NCBI GenBank assembly: GCA_902803035.1
Contig: CADCON010000199.1
Span: 1 to 7,211, forward strand
Origin: an uncultured Ruminococcus sp.
GTDB taxonomy: Bacteria; Bacillota; Clostridia; Oscillospirales; Acutalibacteraceae
Length of the DNA: 7,211 nt
Direction: 5' to 3'
This document shows positions 1-5,388 of this stretch, one piece after another (position 1 is the first letter of the stretch; every line of letters begins with the position of its first letter). The notes under the pieces were generated by a model. The model had not been told where the DNA came from, ran no database searches, and saw only the letters and a program-made list of their open reading frames with translations. The translations under genes and the position numbers were made by a program.

Positions 1-469
1 CTGCGAGGTCAAGATTGACATTGACGACGACGGCAAGGTATTCATCTGCGGCACTGACATCGAAAAGTGCAAGCAGGCATACGGCATCATCGAGATCATC
101 GCCAAGGATCCCCAGCCCGGCGAGGTATTCAGGGGCGTTGTCACCAGAATTATGGACTTCGGCGCCTTCGTTGAGATCGCTCCCGGCAAGGAGGGCATGG
201 TTCACATCAGCCAGCTCGACGTCAAGCGCACGGAGAGAGTCACCGACGTCGTCAATATCGGCGACACCATCATGGTCATGGTCGAGGGCATCGATGAGAA
301 GGGCAGACTCAATCTCTCCCGCCGCGAAGCACTCATCAAGGTCAAGGGGCTTGTTCCCGAAAATGACGTCAGCGACCGCCGTCCTCCCCGTGAAGGCGGC
401 AGACGCGAGGGCGGCCACCGCGACGGCGGCTACCGTCCCAGAAGAAACAACAACGGCGGCAACCACTGA
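1..469 (+). CDS. pnp: Polynucleotide phosphorylase, C-terminal part (KH end, S1 domain, basic tail)
   Basis: 3' part of a gene that begins before the window; the first full codon is at 2-4 and the stop TGA is at 467-469, leaving about 155 residues. PNPase is a phosphorolytic 3'-5' exoribonuclease of RNA turnover, normally around 700 residues, so only the RNA-binding end is visible. The first ~20 residues (CEVKIDIDDDGKVFICG) match the end of the KH domain. An S1 domain follows from about residue 40 (GEVFRGVVTRIMDFGAFVEI, then GKEGMVHISQL and GRLNLSRREAL). The tail after the S1 domain is rich in Arg, Gly and Asn, with a repeated RREGG/HRDGG pattern; such tails are common and variable in PNPases and probably add RNA affinity. 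The catalytic RNase PH domains lie outside the window. The gene is followed by its own terminator. Identification is firm from the KH-S1 order and motifs. Confidence 0.95.
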   Translation, partial: CEVKIDIDDDGKVFICGTDIEKCKQAYGIIEIIAKDPQPGEVFRGVVTRIMDFGAFVEIAPGKEGMVHISQLDVKRTERVTDVVNIGDTIMVMVEGIDEKGRLNLSRREALIKVKGLVPENDVSDRRPPREGGRREGGHRDGGYRPRRNNNGGNH

Positions 470-499
470 CACGCAGCCGGCGTTGCGAATGTATCAGTA

Positions 500-538
500 A
501 AAAAGACCTTCTTCGGCTGAGCCGGGGAAGGTCTTTTT
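500..538 (+). terminator. Intrinsic terminator after pnp, usable on both strands
   Basis: The arms AAAAAGACCTT (500-510) and AAGGTCTTTTT (528-538) are perfect complements. The pairing continues inward through C511-G527, two G-U pairs and CGGC/GCCG to a 3-base loop (TGA, 518-520), an 18-bp stem in all. The right arm ends in T534-538, giving the U-tract for plus-strand transcripts from pnp. The complement of A499-504 gives a U-tract for minus-strand transcripts, so the same hairpin can also end transcription of the small minus-strand gene that stops at 635. Confidence 0.92.
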
Positions 539-634
539 GAATTGCGCCGCAAGAATACTGCATTGATCGCCGGAAAATCCGCGACATGGTTGCTATTACT
601 AATTGTAATTCTCATCTGGAATATTACAGATAAA

Positions 635-1015
635 TCAGAAAATCGTCGTGAGAAGCATCGCCGCCGCCGCGCCGCCTCCGGCTGAAAGCAGCAACGGCAG
701 CCAGCCGGCATTCCGCTTCTTCCCCGGTTCCGGGCGCCCGGACGGCTGACATTCCCCCGCCTGCTGATTCACGCGGCGGTTCTCCCTTCTGTTCGATCTG
801 AGAACATGACGGGAACCGTGCTGCGCGTCCTCTACCTCCGCACTGAGATCCTCCGCCACGCGCGCCGCTTCCCGGTGGAGATCCAGCCCGCTGCCGCAGG
901 CGTATTGAGGACGCACAAAGCAGATGACCCGCTCAAAAAATTCGCTGTCCACGCTCTCCACCTCAACGGCGTATCTTCCTACTCCCCTTATCATCTCATC
1001 AAGCCCCTTTGTCAT
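635..1015 (-). CDS. Unrecognised small protein with C-terminal membrane anchor
   Basis: Minus-strand frame of 126 residues from the ATG at 1015, with stop TGA at 635-637. I do not recognise a family. The N-terminal ~75 residues are mixed and acidic (VEVESVDSEFFERVICFV, then EAARVAEDLSAEVEDA). A charged, polar stretch rich in Arg, Asn and Gln follows (SNRRENRRVNQQ), then a Lys/Arg patch (PGKKRNAGW) directly before a hydrophobic C-terminus (WLPLLLSAGGGAAAAMLLTTIF). This is the layout of a tail-anchored, single-pass protein with its bulk in the cytoplasm. The start is uncertain: GTG at 1039 has only AGG two bases upstream; ATG at 1015 has no clear SD; ATG at 994 has AAGGGG nine bases upstream. 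Codons look coding (GCG GAG, CTC, GTG-type third positions), and the plus-strand frame opposite looks worse. It is monocistronic, with the hairpin at 500-538 as its likely end. It could still be spurious. Confidence 0.5.
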   Translation of the reverse strand: MTKGLDEMIRGVGRYAVEVESVDSEFFERVICFVRPQYACGSGLDLHREAARVAEDLSAEVEDAQHGSRHVLRSNRRENRRVNQQAGECQPSGRPEPGKKRNAGWLPLLLSAGGGAAAAMLLTTIF

Positions 1016-1135
1016 GCAAAATCGTCTGTCTGTTTCCACAACCTATATGATATTATTTGCCTGAAACGCTGAAAATATGCGTGTTTCGCCGCTCACAAAA
1101 AGAATTATACAAATAGTAATTTTTTGCGGGAAACA

Positions 1136-1155
1136 GTGGAAAATCTGTTTTCCAC
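1136..1155. repeat. Inverted pair of TTTTCCAC motifs, 4-base spacer
   Basis: GTGGAAAA (1136-1143) and TTTTCCAC (1148-1155) are exact reverse complements separated by TCTG. The right copy is also paired over 11 bases, CTGTTTTCCAC (1145-1155), with GTGGAAAACAG (1186-1196). The first pair could fold as a hairpin or act as a head-to-head protein-binding site. No U-tract follows, so it is not a terminator. Confidence 0.6.
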
Positions 1156-1196
1156 CGTCTTTCAGTTGAAAACCCTGTTAAAAGTGTGGAAAACAG
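1145..1196. repeat. 11-bp inverted repeat flanking 30 bases
   Basis: CTGTTTTCCAC at 1145-1155 and GTGGAAAACAG at 1186-1196 are perfect complements. The right arm sits within the best DnaA-box-like 9-mer of the region (TTTTCCACA on the minus strand, 1185-1193). The arms are part of the wider motif cluster at 1032-1479. Confidence 0.6.
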
Positions 1197-1530
1197 TTGA
1201 ATTACACTTTGTATAGTCATTTCCGATTTAAAATCCCCCGCCAAATGCAAGGTTTTCCCCGGTTTCCACCGAGTTTTCCACCATTTTTCCCGGAGATGTA
1301 ATATTCCACAACTCTCCACCGGCTTGTTTGATTCGCGGAAATGGGATTTACAAATAGTTATTTTATCGTTTTGAACCGTTGCGGAATTGAAACAAATGAC
1401 AAAATCTCTGCCGTTTTTTCACATTAATCACCAATATTACACCGTCTTTCCACCGGAATTTTTAACCGACGGTGGATTGTTTTTCCATTCTTATACTAAT
1501 TGTCAATTGGAAGTAGACAATCCGTATTAC

Positions 1531-1573
1531 AAAAAGCGCACGGCCGACTTCCGGAAGCAGTCGACCGTGCGCT
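1531..1573 (-). terminator. Intrinsic terminator of the MerR-ABC operon
   Basis: The arms AGCGCACGGCCGACT (1535-1549) and AGTCGACCGTGCGCT (1559-1573) pair over 15 positions with one mismatch, enclosing a 9-base loop. Read on the minus strand, the stem runs straight into five Ts (complement of 1531-1535), as expected of a Rho-independent terminator. It begins 23 bases after the stop of the permease gene, so it ends the minus-strand operon. Confidence 0.92.
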
Positions 1574-1595
1574 ATGAGAATGATGGAATGACCGG

Positions 1596-2378
1596 TCACA
1601 GCCGGCGTTTGGACGTAATAGGAAACGCTGCCGCCAGAAGCAGTCCGCAAGCCGCCGCCGTTATCCATAGGGCGGCGGAATAGTCCGAAGGCTGCGCCTG
1701 TCCGCTGAGCAGATCACCGCTCTGAAGCAGGAAGGAGGGCAGGTATTCCCTGACCGTGCCGACCATTCCGAGAAGCGTCAGGACGACATACACCGCGCCT
1801 GTCCCCAGCAGCACCGGCGCCGCCGAACGGGCGAAGGACGAGAAAAACACAACGCAGCACAGCATCAGCGCGCCGAAGAGCCACAGCCCGAAGGCGGCAA
1901 AGGCGTAATGCCGCACCACCGAATTGTCCCAATAGTAGTCGCTGTAGAAATAGGTAATTCCGTAGCTCAGCCAGAATCCCGCGCTCCACACCAGCATCAT
2001 GGTGAAGGTCTTGGCGGCGACGACAGCGCTTCGCGGCATTCCCTTGGCGAGCAGCGGAATGAGCGTTCCCTTGGCATATTCCGAGGTGAAGCAGCCGCCG
2101 AACAGCACGACTGTCACCAGCATGGCCATGGTCGGCATATTCTTGAAAAACTGCACCCACGAATCCATTGCCGTGACGGTAATGCCGGTGACCGTCATGC
2201 CGGAGGACTCCAGCGAATCCGCCATGGTTTCCAGCAGCCACGGCGTGAGCTTGGCGGTCGCGGGATTCAGCACGCCCACCAGCACAAACAGCACGGTGAA
2301 AAGCAGCAGCCTGCCGCCGCGGCAAAGCTCCATGAATTCCTTGCCCGTGAAGGTGACAAAATTCCTTAGAAATCTCAT
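1596..2378 (-). CDS. ABC-2 type transporter permease (YxlG-like)
   Basis: A 260-residue membrane subunit of an ABC exporter; stop TGA at 1596-1598, ATG at 2376-2378. About six hydrophobic segments are visible: roughly residues 23-41, 82-97, 119-143, 158-178, 183-206 and 234-252. A short extracytoplasmic stretch (about 42-80) follows the first helix. The segment GCFTSEYAKGTLIPLLAKGMPRSAVVAAK (in the 95-123 region) is the conserved cytoplasmic loop of ABC-2 permeases that contacts the ATPase; it reads here as SEYAKGT followed by the KGMPR element. The start codon overlaps the ATPase stop as ATGA, and GGAGGTGATC lies just upstream, so the two subunits are probably translationally coupled and made in equal amounts. 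Length and position match YxlG of the B. subtilis sigY operon. The substrate is not evident; peptides or antimicrobial compounds are typical of the family, but this is inference. Confidence 0.88.
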   Translation of the reverse strand: MRFLRNFVTFTGKEFMELCRGGRLLLFTVLFVLVGVLNPATAKLTPWLLETMADSLESSGMTVTGITVTAMDSWVQFFKNMPTMAMLVTVVLFGGCFTSEYAKGTLIPLLAKGMPRSAVVAAKTFTMMLVWSAGFWLSYGITYFYSDYYWDNSVVRHYAFAAFGLWLFGALMLCCVVFFSSFARSAAPVLLGTGAVYVVLTLLGMVGTVREYLPSFLLQSGDLLSGQAQPSDYSAALWITAAACGLLLAAAFPITSKRRL

Positions 2379-3277
2379 TCTCCGATCACCTCCATGAACA
2401 TATTTTCCAGACTCGGCTCTTTTCGTTCAAAGCGGACGAGGGAAATGTGGTTTTCCAGAAGGAATCCGAAAAGCTCCTCCGCGTTCTGCCGCGAAGCGTT
2501 TTTCAGGATAAAGCAGCCGCCGCTCACCTCTCCCGCCGGGAATCGCTCCGCAAGTCGCGCGAGATCGGCGGGATTTTCCGGCAGCACCTCCACGGCGGTA
2601 TCGGAACGCTTTTTCCTGATATCTTCAATGTCGCCGCAGAGCGCGATTTTTCCGCCCTCCAAAAAGGCGACGCGGTCGCAGATCCGCTCCACGTCGGCGA
2701 GGATATGAGTCGAGAAAAAGACCGAGGTCTGCCTGCCCGCGTCCTTCAGGATGTCGAGAATCTCCTTGCGCCCCACAGGATCGAGCGCGGAGGTGGGCTC
2801 GTCGCAGATGAGCAGCTTCGGTCGGTTGATAAGTGCCTGCGCAATGCCGAGACGCTGCTTCATGCCGCGGGAATAGCCCCTGATGCGGTGCTTTTCGCCT
2901 TCAAGCCCCACTAACCGCAGCAACTCATCGGAACGCTCCCGGATGTCCACCCGCTTCATTCCCGCGATCCGGCCGCAGAGCGAAAGATATTCCTTCGCGG
3001 TCATGTAGCCGTAGAATTCCGGCACATCCGGCAGGTAGCCGATGAAGCGGTTGGTTCTTGCGCCGCCGTAGGTCACCCTTTCGCCGCAGACGGTGATGTC
3101 CCCGCCGTCGGGACGGAGCAGTCCGATGACGGACTTCATGGTGGTGGTCTTGCCCGCGCCGTTGCGTCCCACGAAGCCAAACACGCAGCTTTCCGGCACC
3201 GCAAGCGTCACTCCGTCCAGCACCCGCTTGCTGCCGAAGCGCTTGCACAGCCCCGTTATTTCAAGTATATTCTCCAT
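2375..3277 (-). CDS. ABC transporter ATP-binding protein (YxlF/BcrA-like)
   Basis: A 300-residue ATPase subunit, partner of the permease that follows with a 4-base ATGA overlap. Walker A GRNGAGKT is at residues 37-44, signature YSRGMKQR at 135-142, Walker B LLICDEP at 155-161 with catalytic Glu160, D-loop SALDP at 163-167 and H-loop His191 (STHI). The Q-loop position reads IGYLPDVPEFY (79-89), with Asp where Gln is classical; an acidic residue there is frequent in this exporter subfamily, so it need not mean loss of function. The last ~80 residues form the extra C-terminal domain usual in BcrA/YxlF-type ATPases and end with the typical SLENMFMEVIGE element. The ATG at 3277 is preceded by GAGG (3289-3292) inside the end of the upstream gene, with only three bases between the genes. 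It should power export with the permease. Confidence 0.93.
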   Translation of the reverse strand: MENILEITGLCKRFGSKRVLDGVTLAVPESCVFGFVGRNGAGKTTTMKSVIGLLRPDGGDITVCGERVTYGGARTNRFIGYLPDVPEFYGYMTAKEYLSLCGRIAGMKRVDIRERSDELLRLVGLEGEKHRIRGYSRGMKQRLGIAQALINRPKLLICDEPTSALDPVGRKEILDILKDAGRQTSVFFSTHILADVERICDRVAFLEGGKIALCGDIEDIRKKRSDTAVEVLPENPADLARLAERFPAGEVSGGCFILKNASRQNAEELFGFLLENHISLVRFERKEPSLENMFMEVIGE

Positions 3278-3280
3278 TCG

Positions 3281-3496
3281 TCACGCGTCCTCTTTTCCGA
3301 AGATGAAATAGAGAACCGGTCCCACAAAATTCATCATTACAATGACCACAATCAGCCACAGCACGCGGTTGCCGTGCTTGTAGTTCCTGTGGGTGAGAAC
3401 GTGCACCAACGCCCATACGAACAGGGCGAGCTGCGCCACGATCAGCGGCAGGAGCAGCGGCAGATATTCCTTCAATACTTCCAGATCGGTGTTCAT
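3281..3496 (-). CDS. Small PLDc_N-domain membrane protein (YxlE-like)
   Basis: A 71-residue protein with two hydrophobic helices (about residues 11-34 and 45-67) joined by a short basic loop (THRNYKHGNR), ending FIFGKEDA. This is the complete PLDc_N fold, the two-helix module also found at the N-terminus of cardiolipin synthases, but with no phospholipase D catalytic domain here, so it is not an enzyme. In B. subtilis the equivalent stand-alone protein YxlE sits directly before an ABC ATPase/permease pair and is reported as a negative regulator of SigY. The same position here suggests an accessory or regulatory membrane partner of the transporter or of the upstream MerR protein (inference). 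The ATG at 3496 has AAGGAG (3505-3510) overlapping the TAA of the MerR gene with 8-base spacing. The next gene starts three bases after its stop. Confidence 0.85.
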   Translation of the reverse strand: MNTDLEVLKEYLPLLLPLIVAQLALFVWALVHVLTHRNYKHGNRVLWLIVVIVMMNFVGPVLYFIFGKEDA

Positions 3497-3508
3497 GGTA
3501 CAGGCTCC

Positions 3509-4267
3509 TTAATTTGATTTGTCTCTCCCGCCGCCTTCACGCGGCTTGTCCTCTTCCTTCGCCACCTCCACGCAGAAGCCGTGATGTCCGCATGAGGTGC
3601 AGGTCAGCTTTCTCGTCGAAGGCGTGTGCCAGGCAAAGAGCATTTCCCTGAATGCCGGCGTGAAGACCATGTGGCACTGAGGGCAGAGGTAGGCGGTGTG
3701 GTCGTAGTAATACTTGGATACCAGGATCCCCCACGGAATGGCAATCACGACCCACAGCGCGAACAGCCACCACCAGCCCTTTGTGACCCACAAAACAATG
3801 GCCACCCACTGCAACACGGTGACAGGCAGCCCCGTGAGTATCATCACCGAGCGCATTTTCCAGAGCTTCTTCTTGTTTTTCATTGTGTACGCTATGTCCC
3901 CGATGGATTCAAAAGAGATTGTTTCCACATCCCTGAGGTCGCGGCGAAGCGATTCCAGCTTGTCCAGCTTTTCCTTCCGCTCGCCGATCTCTTCCTTCAG
4001 CGCGTTCTCCTGCTGCTCCAGCAGAAGGGTGATGACGCTGCCCGGATCGTCCTCGGCAAGCATCTGCGAAATGGCGTCGAGCGGCAGCCCCAGATCCCTC
4101 AGAAAGCAGATGATCCTCATGCGCTTGAGATCGTTCTCCGAATAAAGGCGTCTGCCGCCTTCGGTCAGCTCGGTCGGCACCAGTATGCCGCGCGTGTCAT
4201 AATACTGCACTGTCCTGACCGTGACCCCGCAGAGTTTGGCCATCTCTCCTGTCGTGTATTTTGACAT
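3509..4267 (-). CDS. Membrane-anchored MerR-family regulator with C-terminal zinc ribbon
   Basis: 252 residues. The N-terminal ~70 residues are a classic MerR winged helix-turn-helix (YTTGEMAKLCGVTVRTVQYY, then GRRLYSENDLKRM). A charged helix of about 50 residues follows (EQQENALKEEIGERKEKLDKLESLRRDLRD region), the dimerising coiled coil of the family. Two adjacent hydrophobic segments at about 142-161 and 164-184 make this an integral membrane protein. The C-terminal ~65 residues carry CPQC (195-198) and CTSC (223-226) with further His/Cys, a likely zinc ribbon; with two helices both ends should face the cytoplasm. It heads the operon and probably controls it, responding to a membrane or envelope signal (inference). 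Start choice: the ATG at 4265-4267 has GGAGG (4276-4280) eight bases upstream, whereas the GTG at 4276 overlaps that SD and is rejected. Confidence 0.9.
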   Translation of the reverse strand: MSKYTTGEMAKLCGVTVRTVQYYDTRGILVPTELTEGGRRLYSENDLKRMRIICFLRDLGLPLDAISQMLAEDDPGSVITLLLEQQENALKEEIGERKEKLDKLESLRRDLRDVETISFESIGDIAYTMKNKKKLWKMRSVMILTGLPVTVLQWVAIVLWVTKGWWWLFALWVVIAIPWGILVSKYYYDHTAYLCPQCHMVFTPAFREMLFAWHTPSTRKLTCTSCGHHGFCVEVAKEEDKPREGGGRDKSN

Positions 4268-4289
4268 AGCCTTCACCTCCTTCGCCCTT

Positions 4290-4320
4290 AGAATAGCGTA
4301 TGACGCGGCGTTACAAGCAA
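4290..4320 (-). promoter_or_regulatory. Candidate MerR-type promoter with long spacer
   Basis: Read on the minus strand, TTGCTT (complement of 4315-4320) lies 19 bases before TATTCT (complement of 4290-4295). This is the over-long spacer that MerR-family activators characteristically correct. The spacer holds GCGTATGACGC (4296-4306), a 4+3+4 inverted repeat, and a weaker outer pair TAGCG/CGTTA (4294-4313, four of five bases). The inferred transcript would start only about 16 bases before the ATG. An alternative -35, TTGTAA (complement of 4311-4316), would give a 15-base spacer. Autoregulation by the adjacent MerR protein is inferred, not shown. Confidence 0.4.
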
Positions 4321-4448
4321 TACCTTACGTCAGGGGATTTTTCAGAAATCCGGAAAATTAACATTTTATTCATGATTGATTATTATTTCAGACATATTTT
4401 ATTGTCTATGTCAATGGACGACATAATAAAAAATCGGGTGGGAAATCA

Positions 4449-5234
4449 TCACAGCACCATGGATCGGAGTCCGTTCACTTCCGCCACCGAAAGCAGAAAA
4501 TCCGTCCCTTCGCGGATGCCGTTTCTTCCCAATTCCTGAATCGCGCTCTGTCTGGCGAGAACGGGAATATTGTTCTCCGCGCTGAGATGCCCCAGCACAA
4601 AGCGGGTGGTTCCGGCGCGGGCAAGCGCCGGCAGCTCTGCCGAACAGGCTTCGTTGCTGAGATGTCCTTTGTCGGAGGCAATGCGCTTCTTGAGGGGGAA
4701 TGGATAGCTGCCCGAATAAAGCATGGACAGGTCGTGATTGGATTCCATATAGACCAGATCGCTGCCTTCAATGGCGGCGTGTATCAGGGGCGTGATAATG
4801 CCTGTGTCGGTGACAAGCGAAATGCTCCGCCCGTCGCCGCATACCACACGGAATCCGCAGCTTTCGGCGGCGTCGTGCGAGGTGGGGAAGCAGGTCACCC
4901 CCATGTCCCCCATATCGACCGTCCCCTCCGGCATGATCCGCAGGTCCACGTTCCGGGCGTGACCGTTCTCCTGAAGGTATTCCGCCGTGCCCCCGGTCGC
5001 ATAGACCGGCACTCCGAGCGACGACGCCAGCACGCGCACCCCGGCAATATGATCAATATGCTCATGGGTAATGAATATCCCCGCGACGTTCCTGGGATCA
5101 ATGGATTCCTCCGCCAGCCGTTCCCTGATCTTTTTCGCGCTTCGTCCCGCGTCTATCAGTATGTAGCGTCCGCCGCAGCCTATGGCGACACAGTTGCCGC
5201 CGCTGCCGCTGAATAATGAACAGAATCTCGCCAA
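4449..5234 (-). CDS. walJ: Metallo-beta-lactamase-fold hydrolase, YycJ/WalJ family
   Basis: 261 residues, about the usual length for this family. It opens with the family hallmark LFSGSGGNC (7-15) and ILIDAG (25-30). The metal-binding set is complete: THEHIDH (HxHxDH, 57-62), SHD with His120, TDTG with Asp143, and His residues in ESNHD (167), KGHLSN (191) and GHLS (216). YycJ/WalJ proteins are two-metal hydrolases related to nucleases; in B. subtilis yycJ lies in the walRK cell-wall regulon operon and has been linked to coordination of cell division with DNA replication. Here it is separated from the wal kinase genes and lies 154 bases after murA on the same strand. The start is TTG at 5232-5234, preceded by GGAGAGGAAG (complement around 5243-5254), a slightly distant SD; no better start is seen. 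An exonuclease role is possible but cannot be read from the sequence. Confidence 0.88.
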   Translation of the reverse strand: MARFCSLFSGSGGNCVAIGCGGRYILIDAGRSAKKIRERLAEESIDPRNVAGIFITHEHIDHIAGVRVLASSLGVPVYATGGTAEYLQENGHARNVDLRIMPEGTVDMGDMGVTCFPTSHDAAESCGFRVVCGDGRSISLVTDTGIITPLIHAAIEGSDLVYMESNHDLSMLYSGSYPFPLKKRIASDKGHLSNEACSAELPALARAGTTRFVLGHLSAENNIPVLARQSAIQELGRNGIREGTDFLLSVAEVNGLRSMVL

Positions 5235-5285
5235 ATTGAATACTTCCTCTCCTGCCCGTATGGATCATTTCCGGGGCAAAGGATA

Positions 5286-5323
5286 ACCGCCTTCCGGATG
5301 GGACGTATGCCATCGGAGGCGGT
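5286..5323 (-). other. Hairpin between murA and the walJ-like gene
   Basis: ACCGCC-TCCG-ATGG pairs with CCATCGGAGGCGGT (5310-5323), with two single-base bulges in the left arm (5286-5301) and an 8-base loop. It lies in the 154-base spacer between murA and the walJ-like gene. On the minus strand only TATCCTTTG follows, so it lacks a proper U-tract. It may be an inefficient terminator, an attenuator or an mRNA-processing/stability hairpin that sets different levels of the two genes. Confidence 0.5.
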
Positions 5324-5388
5324 CATTGTGTCACAAACTGTATAACGGGAAAGCCGACGTGCATTTTGCCGCGGTTTCCGTCCTTGTT

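Larger units (their letters stand above)
1108..1358. repeat. Direct repeat TACAAATAGT, two copies
   Basis: TACAAATAGT occurs exactly at 1108-1117 and 1349-1358. Each copy is followed by a T-rich run (AATTTTTTGCG and TATTTTATCG), so the similarity extends imperfectly over about 22 bases. The two copies bracket most of the TTTTCCAC-type motifs. Function is unknown; an AT-rich spacer or duplex-unwinding element is one inference. Confidence 0.45.
1040..1530. other. AT-rich gene-free region with clustered TTTTCCAC-type motifs
   Basis: No convincing gene is visible here. The stretch is more AT-rich than its neighbours and carries a repeated TTTCCAC-centred motif. Plus-strand copies lie at 1032-1040 (GTTTCCACA), 1148-1156 (TTTTCCACC), 1262-1270 (GTTTCCACC), 1274-1282 (TTTTCCACC), 1302-1310 (TATTCCACA), 1312-1320 (CTCTCCACC) and 1446-1454 (CTTTCCACC). 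Minus-strand copies lie at 1135-1143 (TTTTCCACT), 1185-1193 (TTTTCCACA) and, weaker, around 1471-1479 (CAATCCACC). The copy at 1185-1193 fits the relaxed DnaA-box consensus TTWTNCACA; the rest differ by one or more bases. Two copies form inverted pairs. A DnaA-binding or other regulator-binding cluster is an inference. It lies upstream of the small minus-strand gene and downstream of the ABC operon terminator, so it could serve that gene or be independent of both. Confidence 0.5.

Noticed and set aside
806..1072. 88-residue plus-strand frame opposite the small gene
   Set aside because: Antisense to the better minus-strand frame; poor start context and no recognisable features.
1053..1319. 88-residue minus-strand frame
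   Set aside because: It runs through the TTTTCCAC motif cluster, is rich in Lys/Trp/Phe from AT-rich repeats, has no SD and resembles no protein.
1032..1479. Chromosome replication origin (oriC) call for the motif cluster
   Set aside because: Most boxes deviate from TTATCCACA, there is no dnaA/dnaN/rpmH nearby, and flanking genes point toward the region, opposite to the usual co-orientation away from an origin. Kept only as a motif-cluster finding.
1040..1530. dif/XerCD terminus site, suggested by converging gene orientation
   Set aside because: No 28-base sequence resembling the Bacillota dif arms (TTATGTAAACT-type) was found in the region.
1387..1683. 98-residue plus-strand frame
   Set aside because: It crosses the operon terminator hairpin and the antisense of the permease end, with no SD; not protein-like.
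4265..4276. GTG at 4276 as start of the MerR gene
   Set aside because: The GTG lies inside the GGAGGTG Shine-Dalgarno sequence; the ATG at 4267 has ideal 8-base spacing to it and leaves the HTH intact.
4335..4412. Small hairpins GGATTT/AAATCC (4335-4351) and GACATA/TATGTC (4391-4412) as terminators of the walJ-like gene
   Set aside because: Stems are only six pairs in AT-rich DNA and no U-tract follows on the minus strand. A weak GGTG/CACC stem before a T-run near 4430-4458 is also too poor to call.
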